Assembly (NCBI GenBank): GCA_030152425.1
Contig: JASLJP010000203.1
Span: forward strand, 1-5,031
Reading direction: 5' to 3'
Source: Aquirhabdus sp.
GTDB taxonomy: Bacteria; Pseudomonadota; Gammaproteobacteria; Pseudomonadales; Moraxellaceae
Length of the DNA stretch: 5,031 bases
Positions within the stretch are counted from its first letter, which is position 1; each line of letters opens with the position of its first letter. Made by a program: the position numbers and the translations under genes. The notes under the pieces were generated by a model. The model did no database searches, was not told the DNA's origin, and saw only the letters and a program-made list of their open reading frames with translations. Of the stretch, positions 1 through 4,695 are shown one piece after another.

Positions 1-45
1 GAAAAGTTTAGGTTATGGTGATATTTAATCGTTTGGGACGGATAG

Positions 46-270
46 ATGAATACGTTACAGAAATTTGCGGTGCTGGGTGTGATGCTGTCGAGCGTTAGTT
101 TGGCTGGATGTATTACCGATATTGTGACTGTGCCACTGGGCATTGCCTATGATGTCACCAAGGTCGCGGTCAAAGGGACTGCGGCGGTCGTGGGCGGTAC
201 GGTGAGTATGCTCACACCGGATGGCAAGAAGAAGGATGACGAAGACAAGGACAAAAAAGACAAAGACTAA
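46..270 (+). CDS. Small lipoprotein with charged Lys/Asp tail, function unknown
   Basis: This is a 74-residue predicted lipoprotein. Residues 1-21 form a signal peptide: Lys6, a hydrophobic stretch at about 7-20, then the lipobox LAGC at 19-22, so Cys22 would be the lipidated first residue of the mature protein. The residue after it is Ile, not Asp, so outer-membrane sorting by Lol is the default expectation (inference). The mature part has a Val/Gly/Ala-rich amphipathic stretch (about 33-55) and ends in a 14-residue tail, KKKDDEDKDKKDKD, that is almost all Lys and Asp. Such short lipoproteins with lysine-rich ends are common in Moraxellaceae genomes, but I do not know a function. The ribosome-binding site is weak (GGGACGGA at 35-42). 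It lies 59 bases before recO on the same strand and may be cotranscribed with it. An antisense frame over the same bases lacks any recognisable protein. Confidence 0.8.
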   Translation: MNTLQKFAVLGVMLSSVSLAGCITDIVTVPLGIAYDVTKVAVKGTAAVVGGTVSMLTPDGKKKDDEDKDKKDKD

Positions 271-281
271 TGCGTTTGGCC

Positions 282-297
282 TTGATCTGCTGATCAA
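282..297. repeat. Short perfect inverted repeat between lipoprotein gene and recO
   Basis: TTGATC (282-287) and GATCAA (292-297) pair around a 4-base loop. The 6-bp stem is AT-rich and no T-run follows, so it is not a convincing terminator. It could be a minor mRNA hairpin or an operator half-site pair. The rest of 271-329 shows only the recO ribosome-binding site. Confidence 0.35.
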
Positions 298-329
298 ATG
301 CCGGTCCATCTGCCTATACAGGATGTGAG

Positions 330-1031
330 ATGCGTAATGAAGCGCTGCATGGCTACGTCTTACACCAGCGAGCTTATCGCGAGAATAGCAAGCTGGTGAA
401 TTTCCTGTCGTTTGAAGCAGGACGCATTGATGGCATCGCGCGGCAGAGTGTGGCCTCGCTGTACCAGCCGACACTATTATTTGCCACCGGCAAATCCGCG
501 CTAAAAACTTTTACCAAAGCAGAAACTGCGGGTTCGGCTATGGTGATGATGGGCGACGCTTTATTTGCAGGGTTCTACCTCAACGAGCTGCTGGTGCGTT
601 TGTTGCCTCATCAGGAGCCGCTGCCCGATGTGGTCACGGCCTATGCCGATGCCTTGCAGGCTTTGGCAGCGAAACAGCCGTTGGTGCCGACCTTGCGTCG
701 TTTTGAATTGGTCTTGCTTGCCGAGCTTGGCTATGGCATTGATTTTCAGCATGATCGATTGGGCCTTGAGATTCAGACTGACCGGCTCTATCGCTACCGA
801 GTTGGGGAGGGGTTCGAGCCGCATAACTCGGGTGAGCTGGGTTCGGCCATACTGGCCGTGGGGAGTGGCGATGACGCGTCGCTGGCAAGCTGTCCTCCCG
901 AGTCGTGGTCAATGCTGACGCGGGTGCTCCGTGGTGCATTAGGCGCTCAGTTGGGGGATAAGCCGCTGAAGAGTCGCGCCCTATGGATCTCGGCAAAATC
1001 CACACGATCAGATTCAGCCCCCGCTTCCTAA
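330..1031 (+). CDS. recO: DNA repair protein RecO
   Basis: RecO acts in the RecFOR pathway: it binds single-stranded DNA and SSB, works with RecR to load RecA at gaps, and can anneal complementary strands. The 233-residue length fits the family (E. coli about 242). An N-terminal OB-fold-like part (about 5-75) opens with GYVLHQRAYRENSKLVNFLS. A helical middle carries GFYLNELLVRLL (81-92) and RRFELVLLAELGYG (123-136), typical family blocks. The C-terminal block LGDKPLKSR (208-216) matches the conserved GxKPLKSR segment. No zinc-binding cysteine cluster is present, as in the E. coli protein. AGGA at 320-323, six bases before the ATG, supports the start; an earlier ATG at 323-325 is followed at once by TGA. 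The era gene that often precedes recO is not adjacent here: a lipoprotein gene is. pdxJ follows 75 bases later. Confidence 0.95.
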   Translation: MRNEALHGYVLHQRAYRENSKLVNFLSFEAGRIDGIARQSVASLYQPTLLFATGKSALKTFTKAETAGSAMVMMGDALFAGFYLNELLVRLLPHQEPLPDVVTAYADALQALAAKQPLVPTLRRFELVLLAELGYGIDFQHDRLGLEIQTDRLYRYRVGEGFEPHNSGELGSAILAVGSGDDASLASCPPESWSMLTRVLRGALGAQLGDKPLKSRALWISAKSTRSDSAPAS

Positions 1032-1042
1032 ACGCGTATAAT
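1013..1042 (+). promoter_or_regulatory. Candidate sigma-70 promoter for pdxJ
   Basis: A perfect -10 hexamer TATAAT lies at 1037-1042, starting six bases after the recO stop. The best -35 is weak: TTCAGC at 1013-1018, inside the last recO codons, with an 18-base spacer. If active, pdxJ would have its own transcript with a leader of about 60 bases besides readthrough from recO. A perfect 12-base palindrome, AATTGCGCAATT (1061-1072), lies in that leader and could be an operator or chance. Confidence 0.4.
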
Positions 1043-1096
1043 CTACGATATGGCGCTGTGAATTGCGCAATTTTCTCATTCCCTGAACGAAATCTG

Positions 1097-1102
1097 AAGG
1101 AG
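1097..1102 (+). promoter_or_regulatory. Shine-Dalgarno site deciding the pdxJ start
   Basis: AAGGAG precedes two adjacent in-frame ATG codons at 1107 and 1110. The spacers are 4 and 7 bases, so the second ATG is better placed. The resulting N terminus, MSLLLGVNIDH, fits the family well. Confidence 0.7.
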
Positions 1103-1109
1103 TCTGATG

Positions 1110-1838
1110 ATGTCCCTGTTATTGGGTGTCAATATTGACCATGTGGCCACTTTGCGCCAAGCGCGCGGCACGGCGTATCCAGATCCGGTGGCGGCGGCGC
1201 TGCTGTGTGAACGTGTCGGGGCCGATGGGATTACTCTGCATTTACGCGAAGATCGTCGTCATATACAGGACGATGATGTGCGTCGCATGCGCCCACTGCT
1301 GCAAACGCGCATGAATCTTGAGATTGCGGTGACCGATTTTATGATCAATTTCGCCTGTGAGATCAAACCCCAGCACGTCTGTCTGGTGCCTGAAAAGCGC
1401 CAGGAAATCACGACCGAAGGTGGTCTGGATGTGCTCGGCCAGCAGAAAAAGATCAAGCAAGCAGTCGAAAAGCTGACGCAAGCGGGTTGTCAGGTGTCGC
1501 TGTTTATTGATCCTTGTGTGCGTCAGATCGATGCGGCAATTGCGTGTGGTGCACCAGTGGTTGAGTTGCATACCGGCGCCTATGCTGAGGCCAGCGGAGA
1601 GCATCAGTTGGCCGAGTTGGAGCGGATTACGGATGTCACGGGCTATGCTGCGGATCTAAATCTGATCGTCAATGCCGGACATGGCTTGAACATTGCCAAT
1701 GTCGCTGCGATCGCCGCGATCCCTGCGATCCATGAGCTGAATATCGGCCATGCATTGATCGCCGACAGTATTTTTATCGGGCTGGAGGCGGCGATCCGCG
1801 AGATGAAAGCCGCCATGATTGGCGCCCGCTCACGCTAA
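1110..1838 (+). CDS. pdxJ: Pyridoxine 5'-phosphate synthase PdxJ
   Basis: PdxJ condenses 3-amino-2-oxopropyl phosphate with 1-deoxy-D-xylulose 5-phosphate to give pyridoxine 5'-phosphate, the last ring-forming step of the DXP-dependent vitamin B6 route, in the cytosol. The 242-residue product has the complete TIM-barrel family signature: LGVNIDHVATLRQARGT near the start, HLREDRRHI at 44-52, MNLE at 68-71, LVPEKRQEITTEGGLDV at about 92-108, NAGHGLN at 188-194 and ELNIGHALI near the end. The likely catalytic residues are present: His44 and Glu71 (E. coli His45 and Glu72) and His191 (E. coli His193). The start was set by the AAGGAG site; the alternative ATG at 1107 adds one Met. It follows recO as in many gammaproteobacteria. 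A GCGATC word repeated every nine bases at 1707-1730 encodes the conserved AAIAAIPAIH segment. Confidence 0.97.
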   Translation: MSLLLGVNIDHVATLRQARGTAYPDPVAAALLCERVGADGITLHLREDRRHIQDDDVRRMRPLLQTRMNLEIAVTDFMINFACEIKPQHVCLVPEKRQEITTEGGLDVLGQQKKIKQAVEKLTQAGCQVSLFIDPCVRQIDAAIACGAPVVELHTGAYAEASGEHQLAELERITDVTGYAADLNLIVNAGHGLNIANVAAIAAIPAIHELNIGHALIADSIFIGLEAAIREMKAAMIGARSR

Positions 1839-1845
1839 GCCGCGG

Positions 1846-1898
1846 GGATGCTGCATGCTGAATATCCATTGTATATTCAGTTACATCATGCAGCGTTC
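1846..1898. repeat. Long bulged inverted repeat in the pdxJ-qmcA gap
   Basis: Two nested inverted repeats sit end to end. The outer arms are 1846-1857 and 1887-1898: 12 pairs, two of them G-T, with the eight-base core GCTGCATG/CATGCAGC perfect. The inner arms CTGAATAT (1858-1865) and ATATTCAG (1873-1880) pair perfectly around a 7-base loop. The left arms abut; on the right a 6-base insert (TTACAT, 1881-1886) would form a one-sided bulge. In all this is a 20-pair hairpin beginning eight bases after the pdxJ stop. No T-run follows, so it is not a standard intrinsic terminator. It could protect the pdxJ mRNA 3' end, act as a leader element for qmcA, or be a worn repeat element. The remainder of 1839-1985 holds a short AT-rich repeat ATAAAT/ATTTAT (1907-1919) and the qmcA ribosome-binding site. 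Confidence 0.75.
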
Positions 1899-1922
1899 AG
1901 CGTCAAATAAATCATTTATGAT
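1895..1922 (+). promoter_or_regulatory. Weak candidate promoter for qmcA-nfeD
   Basis: TATGAT (1917-1922) resembles a -10 hexamer. A poor -35 (GTTCAG, 1895-1900) lies 16 bases upstream and overlaps the right arm of the bulged inverted repeat. The AT-rich stretch 1904-1919 would be the spacer. This is the best candidate in the gap but is not strong. Confidence 0.25.
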
Positions 1923-1971
1923 GCGATGGATAAGCGTCCCACACGTCGGAATACACTGGCGTGGGGTGGTC

Positions 1972-1977
1972 AAGGAG
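1972..1977 (+). promoter_or_regulatory. Shine-Dalgarno site deciding the qmcA start
   Basis: AAGGAG lies eight bases before the ATG at 1986. The in-frame ATG at 1926 has no such site and would add 20 polar residues ahead of the N-terminal membrane helix, so 1986 is chosen. Confidence 0.8.
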
Positions 1978-1985
1978 AGGTCGCG

Positions 1986-2951
1986 ATGTTGGAAGGTTTT
2001 CTGTTGGTTCTTTTGGTGCTCGTCGCTATAGTCGGTTTTAAAGCCGTTGTCATGGTGCCCCAAGGTTTTCTGTATACGATCGAGCGTTTTGGTAAATATC
2101 GCAGCACGCTGGAGCCGGGCCTGCAAATTATTACCCCTTTTATTGAAAAAATCGGTAAGCGTGTCAATGTCATGGAGCAGGTGCTCAATGTGCCTCCACA
2201 ACAGGTCATCTCGCGTGATAACGCCGGTGTGACCATCGATGCAGTCTGTTTTTATCAGATCATGGATGCCTACAAGGCGTCGTATGAAGTCAGCAATCTA
2301 CCGATTGCCCTCAATAATCTGGTCATGACCAATATCCGTACCGTGATTGGCTCCATGGAGTTGGATGCGATGTTATCCCAGCGGGACCAGATCAACGGTC
2401 AACTGCTGTCGTCCATCGACCACGCCACTGCGCCATGGGGCGTCAAGATGACACGGATTGAGATCAAAGACATTAATCCACCGGCTGATTTGGTCAACGC
2501 CATGGCCTCGCAGATGAAAGCAGAGCGGACCAAGCGGGCCTATGTGCTCGAAGCAGAGGGGCGTCGCCAAGCGGAGATTTTGACCGCAGAAGGTGAAAAA
2601 CAATCACAAATTCTGAAGGCCGAAGGCGAAAAGCAAGCCGCATTCCTGCAAGCAGAAGCGCGTGAGCGTCTGGCTGAGGCGGAAGCGAATGCGACCAGTC
2701 GTGTCAGTGAAGCGCTGAGCAACGGCAATATTCAGGCGCTGAATTACTTTATCGCCCAGAAATATGTTGATTCGGTCAGTGATATGGCGCGTAGTCCAAA
2801 CAGCAAAGTGATCTTTATGCCATTGGACTCTTCAGCATTGATCGGTGCTGTCGGTGGTGTGGCGGAGCTGCTGGGGGATCGTAGCGGCCAAGCACCGACT
2901 GTCGTTCCTGGTCGCCCACCGCGCGCTACGCCGCCACAGGATCGTTCATGA
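1986..2951 (+). CDS. qmcA: QmcA-type SPFH/band 7 membrane protein
   Basis: The 321-residue protein belongs to the SPFH (stomatin/prohibitin/flotillin/HflK-C) group and reads closely like E. coli QmcA (about 305 residues). Such proteins oligomerise on the membrane and are tied to microdomain organisation and protein quality control; QmcA's exact role is not settled. One N-terminal membrane helix spans about 4-23. The SPFH domain follows (about 24-180), with VPQGF, ERFGKY, LEPGL, VISRDNAGVTIDAVCF, NIRTVIGSMELDAMLSQRD and the QMKAERTKRA block. Residues 190-233 form a coiled coil built on a strict 11-residue step, with AEG at 190, 201 and 212 and AEA at 223. NGNIQALNYFIAQKY (247-260) and SSALIGAVGGVAELLGD (282-298) complete the family pattern. 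The last 20 residues are a Pro/Arg-rich tail. It overlaps the NfeD gene by four bases, as expected for an SPFH-NfeD pair. Confidence 0.94.
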   Translation: MLEGFLLVLLVLVAIVGFKAVVMVPQGFLYTIERFGKYRSTLEPGLQIITPFIEKIGKRVNVMEQVLNVPPQQVISRDNAGVTIDAVCFYQIMDAYKASYEVSNLPIALNNLVMTNIRTVIGSMELDAMLSQRDQINGQLLSSIDHATAPWGVKMTRIEIKDINPPADLVNAMASQMKAERTKRAYVLEAEGRRQAEILTAEGEKQSQILKAEGEKQAAFLQAEARERLAEAEANATSRVSEALSNGNIQALNYFIAQKYVDSVSDMARSPNSKVIFMPLDSSALIGAVGGVAELLGDRSGQAPTVVPGRPPRATPPQDRS

Positions 2952-3376
2952 GTGCATGGATTTTTTGGCTGAGTATTGCGGGAATATTGCTGATCGCTGA
3001 ATTGATGACAGGGGCGCTGTTTTGCCTGTGCCTGAGTTTGGCTGCATTATTCACGTTCTTTTTTAGCTGGATATTGACGCCCTTTGCCCAAGGCGTGGTC
3101 TTTGCGGTATGGGCGACGCTATTTTTGCTGATCTGGGCACGCTGGCGGCAGTTGCAAGCCAAAGATGAAAAGCCTCATGTTTCGGAGATCCAGCACCAAC
3201 TGCTGGGTCATCAGCTCGTGCTGTCCGCCGAGCTCTCACCGGAAGCACAGGTTCGAGTCGGCGACAGTTACTGGTTGGCACGCAGTTGGGATGGCCAGAC
3301 GCTGTCGATCGGCACGAAGGTCAAGGTGACGGCCATAGATGGCACGACACTGGTGGTTGAAGCCGTTTCGAACTAA
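2948..3376 (+). CDS. NfeD-family membrane protein, partner of QmcA
   Basis: This 142-residue protein has the short NfeD layout. There are three hydrophobic segments, at about 4-20, 23-43 and 47-64, then a soluble OB-fold-like domain. The latter runs from about residue 84 to the end, with LLGHQLVLSAELSPEAQVRVGDSYWLAR and GTKVKVTAIDGTTLVVEA as the recognisable beta-strand blocks. The linker after the third helix (RWRQLQAKDEK) is positive, placing it probably on the cytosolic side. The ATG overlaps the qmcA TGA (ATGA at 2948-2951), so translation is very likely coupled. NfeD-type proteins are commonly encoded beside SPFH proteins and are thought to bind or regulate their oligomers. The protease domain of long NfeD (NfeD1) proteins is absent. 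It converges on the TusA-like gene, with only 33 bases between the two stops. Confidence 0.9.
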   Translation: MSAWIFWLSIAGILLIAELMTGALFCLCLSLAALFTFFFSWILTPFAQGVVFAVWATLFLLIWARWRQLQAKDEKPHVSEIQHQLLGHQLVLSAELSPEAQVRVGDSYWLARSWDGQTLSIGTKVKVTAIDGTTLVVEAVSN

Positions 3377-3379
3377 GCA

Positions 3380-3497
3380 GTCCCATCGACGGGCGTTATT
3401 GCGAGTGGGTTAAACCTTGAGGATGTCGAAGGTGAATGTCCCATCGAGGGGCTGGGGGTGCTGCGTGCAGCTTAGCCCCGCGATCTCGCAATAACGC
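3380..3497. repeat. Inverted and direct repeats linking the TusA-like gene to its 3' flank
   Basis: GCGTTATTGCGAG at 3393-3405, between the convergent stops, is the exact reverse complement of 3485-3497 inside the TusA-like coding region (codons for Arg52-Glu55). GTCCCATCGA also occurs twice in direct orientation, at 3380-3389 and 3438-3447; extended by four bases, 13 of 14 match. Between the inverted arms lies a further GC-rich hairpin: GGGGCT (3448-3453) with AGCCCC (3474-3479), enclosing GCTG (3460-3463) and CAGC (3468-3471). RNA from either strand could fold into a stem of about 105 bases. No T-run follows on either strand. Confidence 0.7.
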
Positions 3498-3649
3498 TTA
3501 ATGTCTTGCTGGCTCATTGGGTCGGTGGCGATCAGGCGGATCGACTCCCCAATGGCGACACTGCGGAGCGCCATTTTTAATTTTAAAAGCGGCATCGGGC
3601 AGTGTAGACCACGGGTGTCGATGGTCTGGGTAGGCAGCGCAAGGGTCAT
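3410..3649 (-). CDS. TusA-family sulfurtransferase
   Basis: The 79-residue protein is a full-length TusA/SirA-like sulfur carrier. The N-terminal family motif GLHCPMPLLKLK (14-25) carries the sulfur-accepting cysteine, Cys17, in the CPxP pattern. The rest follows the two-layer alpha/beta fold: IGESIRLIATDPMSQQDIKRYCEIAGLSC (33-61), then a final strand TFTFDILKV. TusA itself relays persulfide sulfur from IscS to TusBCD for 2-thiouridine at tRNA position 34, but paralogues serve other sulfur routes, and the sequence alone does not say which this is. Two further cysteines (54 and 61) are present. It starts 14 bases after the YqeY stop with no good Shine-Dalgarno site, so it probably depends on coupling to yqeY translation. 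Its 3' end is involved in an unusual inverted repeat. Confidence 0.88.
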   Translation of the reverse strand: MTLALPTQTIDTRGLHCPMPLLKLKMALRSVAIGESIRLIATDPMSQQDIKRYCEIAGLSCTQHPQPLDGTFTFDILKV

Positions 3650-3663
3650 TGCAGGATCAAGAC

Positions 3664-4113
3664 TTAGGCTGATAACTTGGCTTTGATACGGGCCGAAACG
3701 TCGGCAGCATCTGCGCGACCAGCAATCTGGGGACGCAGGGCATTCATGACTTTGCCCATATCGCGGATGCTGGTGGCGTTCTGTGTCGTGATTTCCTGTT
3801 GGATCAAGCTGTTGAGTTCATCATCGCTCATCGCAGCAGGTAAAAACTCGGTAATGACTTCCAGTTCAAATTGTTCTTTAGCCGCCAAATCGGCGCGACC
3901 AGCATTGTTGTAGGCGCTGATCGACTCTTTACGCTGCTTCATTTGTTTTTCAAGCAGCGCCAGAACCTGAGCATCGTTCAGTTCGACACGATCATCGATT
4001 TCGACTTGTTTGATCGCAGCTTGCACGCCACGCAATACAGACAAGCGTTCGGATTGACGTTCACGCATCGCTGATTTGACGGATTCGGTCAGACGTAGTT
4101 TGAGCTCGGACAT
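3664..4113 (-). CDS. yqeY: GatB/YqeY domain protein
   Basis: The 149-residue protein is a full-length stand-alone YqeY (B. subtilis YqeY is about 148). Recognisable blocks are SELKLRLTESVKSAMR at the start, RLSVLRGVQAAIKQVEID (about 23-40), LLEKQMKQRKESISAYNNAGR (53-73), EQFELEVITEFLPAAMSDDEL (79-99) and IRDMGKVMNALRPQIAGRADAADVSARIKAKL to the end. It is wholly helical in character. The domain resembles the C-terminal part of the GatB amidotransferase subunit that contacts tRNA; the cellular role of the free form is unknown, though a tRNA-related function is often proposed. It lies downstream of rpsU past a terminator-like hairpin, so it needs readthrough or its own promoter; no convincing promoter is visible. 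The ribosome-binding site is modest (AGGGA on the minus strand, about 10 bases before the ATG). Confidence 0.92.
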   Translation of the reverse strand: MSELKLRLTESVKSAMRERQSERLSVLRGVQAAIKQVEIDDRVELNDAQVLALLEKQMKQRKESISAYNNAGRADLAAKEQFELEVITEFLPAAMSDDELNSLIQQEITTQNATSIRDMGKVMNALRPQIAGRADAADVSARIKAKLSA

Positions 4114-4148
4114 GGCGGATATATCCCTATAGGAGATGCAAGAGGAGC

Positions 4149-4166
4149 AGGGCGAGTGTCCGCCCT
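4149..4166 (-). repeat. GC-rich hairpin in the yqeY leader
   Basis: AGGGCG (4149-4154) and CGCCCT (4161-4166) pair around a 6-base loop, about 35 bases upstream of the yqeY ATG. On the minus strand the following bases are C/T-mixed, not a T-run, so termination is unlikely. It may shape the yqeY mRNA leader. Confidence 0.4.
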
Positions 4167-4192
4167 TGTGAGGTATTTAGCCTATAAACGAT

Positions 4193-4220
4193 TAAAGCCG
4201 AGGGATTAGGCTCGGCTTTA
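4193..4220 (-). terminator. Intrinsic terminator-like hairpin after rpsU
   Basis: TAAAGCCGAG (4193-4202) and CTCGGCTTTA (4211-4220) form a perfect 10-bp stem with an 8-base loop. Read on the minus strand, the GC core is followed by CTTTAATCGTTTAT, a broken U-rich tail that fits a moderate intrinsic terminator, perhaps leaky. It lies 71 bases past the rpsU stop and would let S21 be made in excess over YqeY and the TusA-like protein, as at the E. coli rpsU-dnaG junction. Confidence 0.65.
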
Positions 4221-4223
4221 GGG

Positions 4224-4287
4224 TGCTGCAAATTTTCAGCATCACACAGCGCATGATGGCTGTGTGACTATAGAATCACGGATTCTA
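4224..4287 (-). repeat. Three packed hairpins between rpsU stop and terminator
   Basis: On the minus strand, starting four bases after the rpsU stop, come: TAGAATC/GATTCTA (4271-4277 with 4281-4287, 3-base loop); TCACACAGC/GCTGTGTGA (4242-4250 with 4259-4267, 9 bp, 8-base loop); and TGCTG/CAGCA (4224-4228 with 4237-4241, 8-base loop). The last two abut exactly, and the terminator hairpin follows three bases on. Together they could block 3' exonucleases or mark a processing site for the rpsU mRNA. Confidence 0.6.
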
Positions 4288-4291
4288 AAAA

Positions 4292-4507
4292 TTAGTACAG
4301 ACGAGTGGTACGTACTGATTCGCGTGATAATTTTTTAGCGTGGCGTTTTACAGCCGCTGCTTTTTTGCGTTTGCGCTCTTGAGTCGGCTTTTCGTAGAAC
4401 TCGCGTTTACGCACATCTGCCAAAACGCCTGCTTTTTCGCATGAGCGTTTGAAACGGCGGATAGCGACGTCAACTGGTTCGCCTTCTTTAAGCTTAACTT
4501 GTGGCAT
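4292..4507 (-). CDS. rpsU: 30S ribosomal protein S21
   Basis: S21 is a small basic protein of the 30S subunit that binds late, near the platform and the 3' end of 16S rRNA, and helps translation initiation. The 71-residue product has the usual gammaproteobacterial length and matches E. coli S21 closely: EGEPVDVAIRRFKRSCEKAGVLADVRKREFYEKP at 8-41, then the Lys/Arg-rich tail with AAAVKRHAKKLSRE and the terminal RTTRLY. GAGGA (4514-4518 on the plus-strand scale), six bases before the ATG, gives the start. It has a good sigma-70 promoter, a leader of about 110 bases and a terminator-like hairpin, so it is probably expressed as its own short transcript. In the classic arrangement dnaG and rpoD follow; here yqeY and a TusA-like gene do. 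tsaD is divergent upstream, as in E. coli. Confidence 0.97.
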   Translation of the reverse strand: MPQVKLKEGEPVDVAIRRFKRSCEKAGVLADVRKREFYEKPTQERKRKKAAAVKRHAKKLSRESVRTTRLY

Positions 4508-4571
4508 GTAGCATCCTCGAACTGATGTTCAGTGTATCAATAATTGGGTTTGGTCTACGGTCATGCGCCAC

Positions 4572-4589
4572 ATGCAGAAACTACTGCAT
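4572..4589 (-). repeat. Hairpin in the rpsU mRNA leader
   Basis: ATGCAG (4572-4577) and CTGCAT (4584-4589) pair around a 6-base loop, about 30 bases downstream of the predicted transcription start. A second, smaller stem, GAAC/GTTC (4519-4522 with 4527-4530), touches the ribosome-binding site. These may affect S21 translation, but no known leader motif is recognised. Confidence 0.4.
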
Positions 4590-4624
4590 ATCACACCTGC
4601 CCGACTAGATAGACGAAGGCGGCT

Positions 4625-4653
4625 ATTCTACCGCGAAGTTTTGGTCTATACAA
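4625..4653 (-). promoter_or_regulatory. Sigma-70 promoter of rpsU
   Basis: Read on the minus strand, -35 TTGTAT (4648-4653) and -10 TAGAAT (4625-4630) are separated by exactly 17 bases. Transcription should start near 4618, giving a leader of about 110 bases before the rpsU ATG. A perfect 10-base palindrome, CTAAGCTTAG (4668-4677), lies just upstream, between this and the tsaD promoter, and could be a shared operator. Confidence 0.65.
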
Positions 4654-4695
4654 GCATCATCATGCGCCTAAGCTTAGTTTTTTGAAAATTTTATC

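Larger units (their letters stand above)
4549..4668. repeat. Two ordered 9-base direct repeats in rpsU promoter and leader
   Basis: TTTGGTCTA occurs at 4549-4557 and 4640-4648, and TCATGCGCC at 4561-4569 and 4660-4668, on the same strand and in the same order. The gaps between the two words are 3 and 11 bases. The second copy frames the rpsU -35 hexamer; the first lies in the transcribed leader. This could be a worn duplication of the promoter region, or paired protein-binding sites. Confidence 0.6.

Noticed and set aside
55..474. 139-codon open frame on the minus strand over the lipoprotein gene and recO start
   Set aside because: Its composition (many His, Arg and Ser) looks like an antisense shadow; it has no recognisable domain and opposes two well-supported genes.
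1051..1078. GCGC stem followed by T-rich bases as a recO terminator
   Set aside because: The stem is only 4 bp and the T-run is interrupted; it is too weak to call.
1707..1730. GCGATC word repeated three times at a 9-base step inside pdxJ
   Set aside because: It encodes the conserved AAIAAIPAIH segment of PdxJ; the repeat follows from protein sequence and codon choice.
1825..1846. CCCGC/GCGGG stem around the pdxJ stop as a terminator
   Set aside because: Only 5 bp with a 12-base loop, no T-run, and it competes with the much stronger inverted repeat beginning at 1846.
1926..1985. Upstream in-frame extension of qmcA from the ATG at 1926
   Set aside because: It has no ribosome-binding site, adds polar residues before the membrane helix, and a strong AAGGAG sits correctly before 1986.
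2553..2684. Internal repeat in qmcA (AEG every 11 residues)
   Set aside because: The 11-residue coiled-coil repeat is a normal feature of QmcA/SPFH proteins and is present in the E. coli protein.
4114..4192. A separate yqeY promoter
   Set aside because: Several TA-rich hexamers occur on the minus strand, but none has a -35 at a proper distance.
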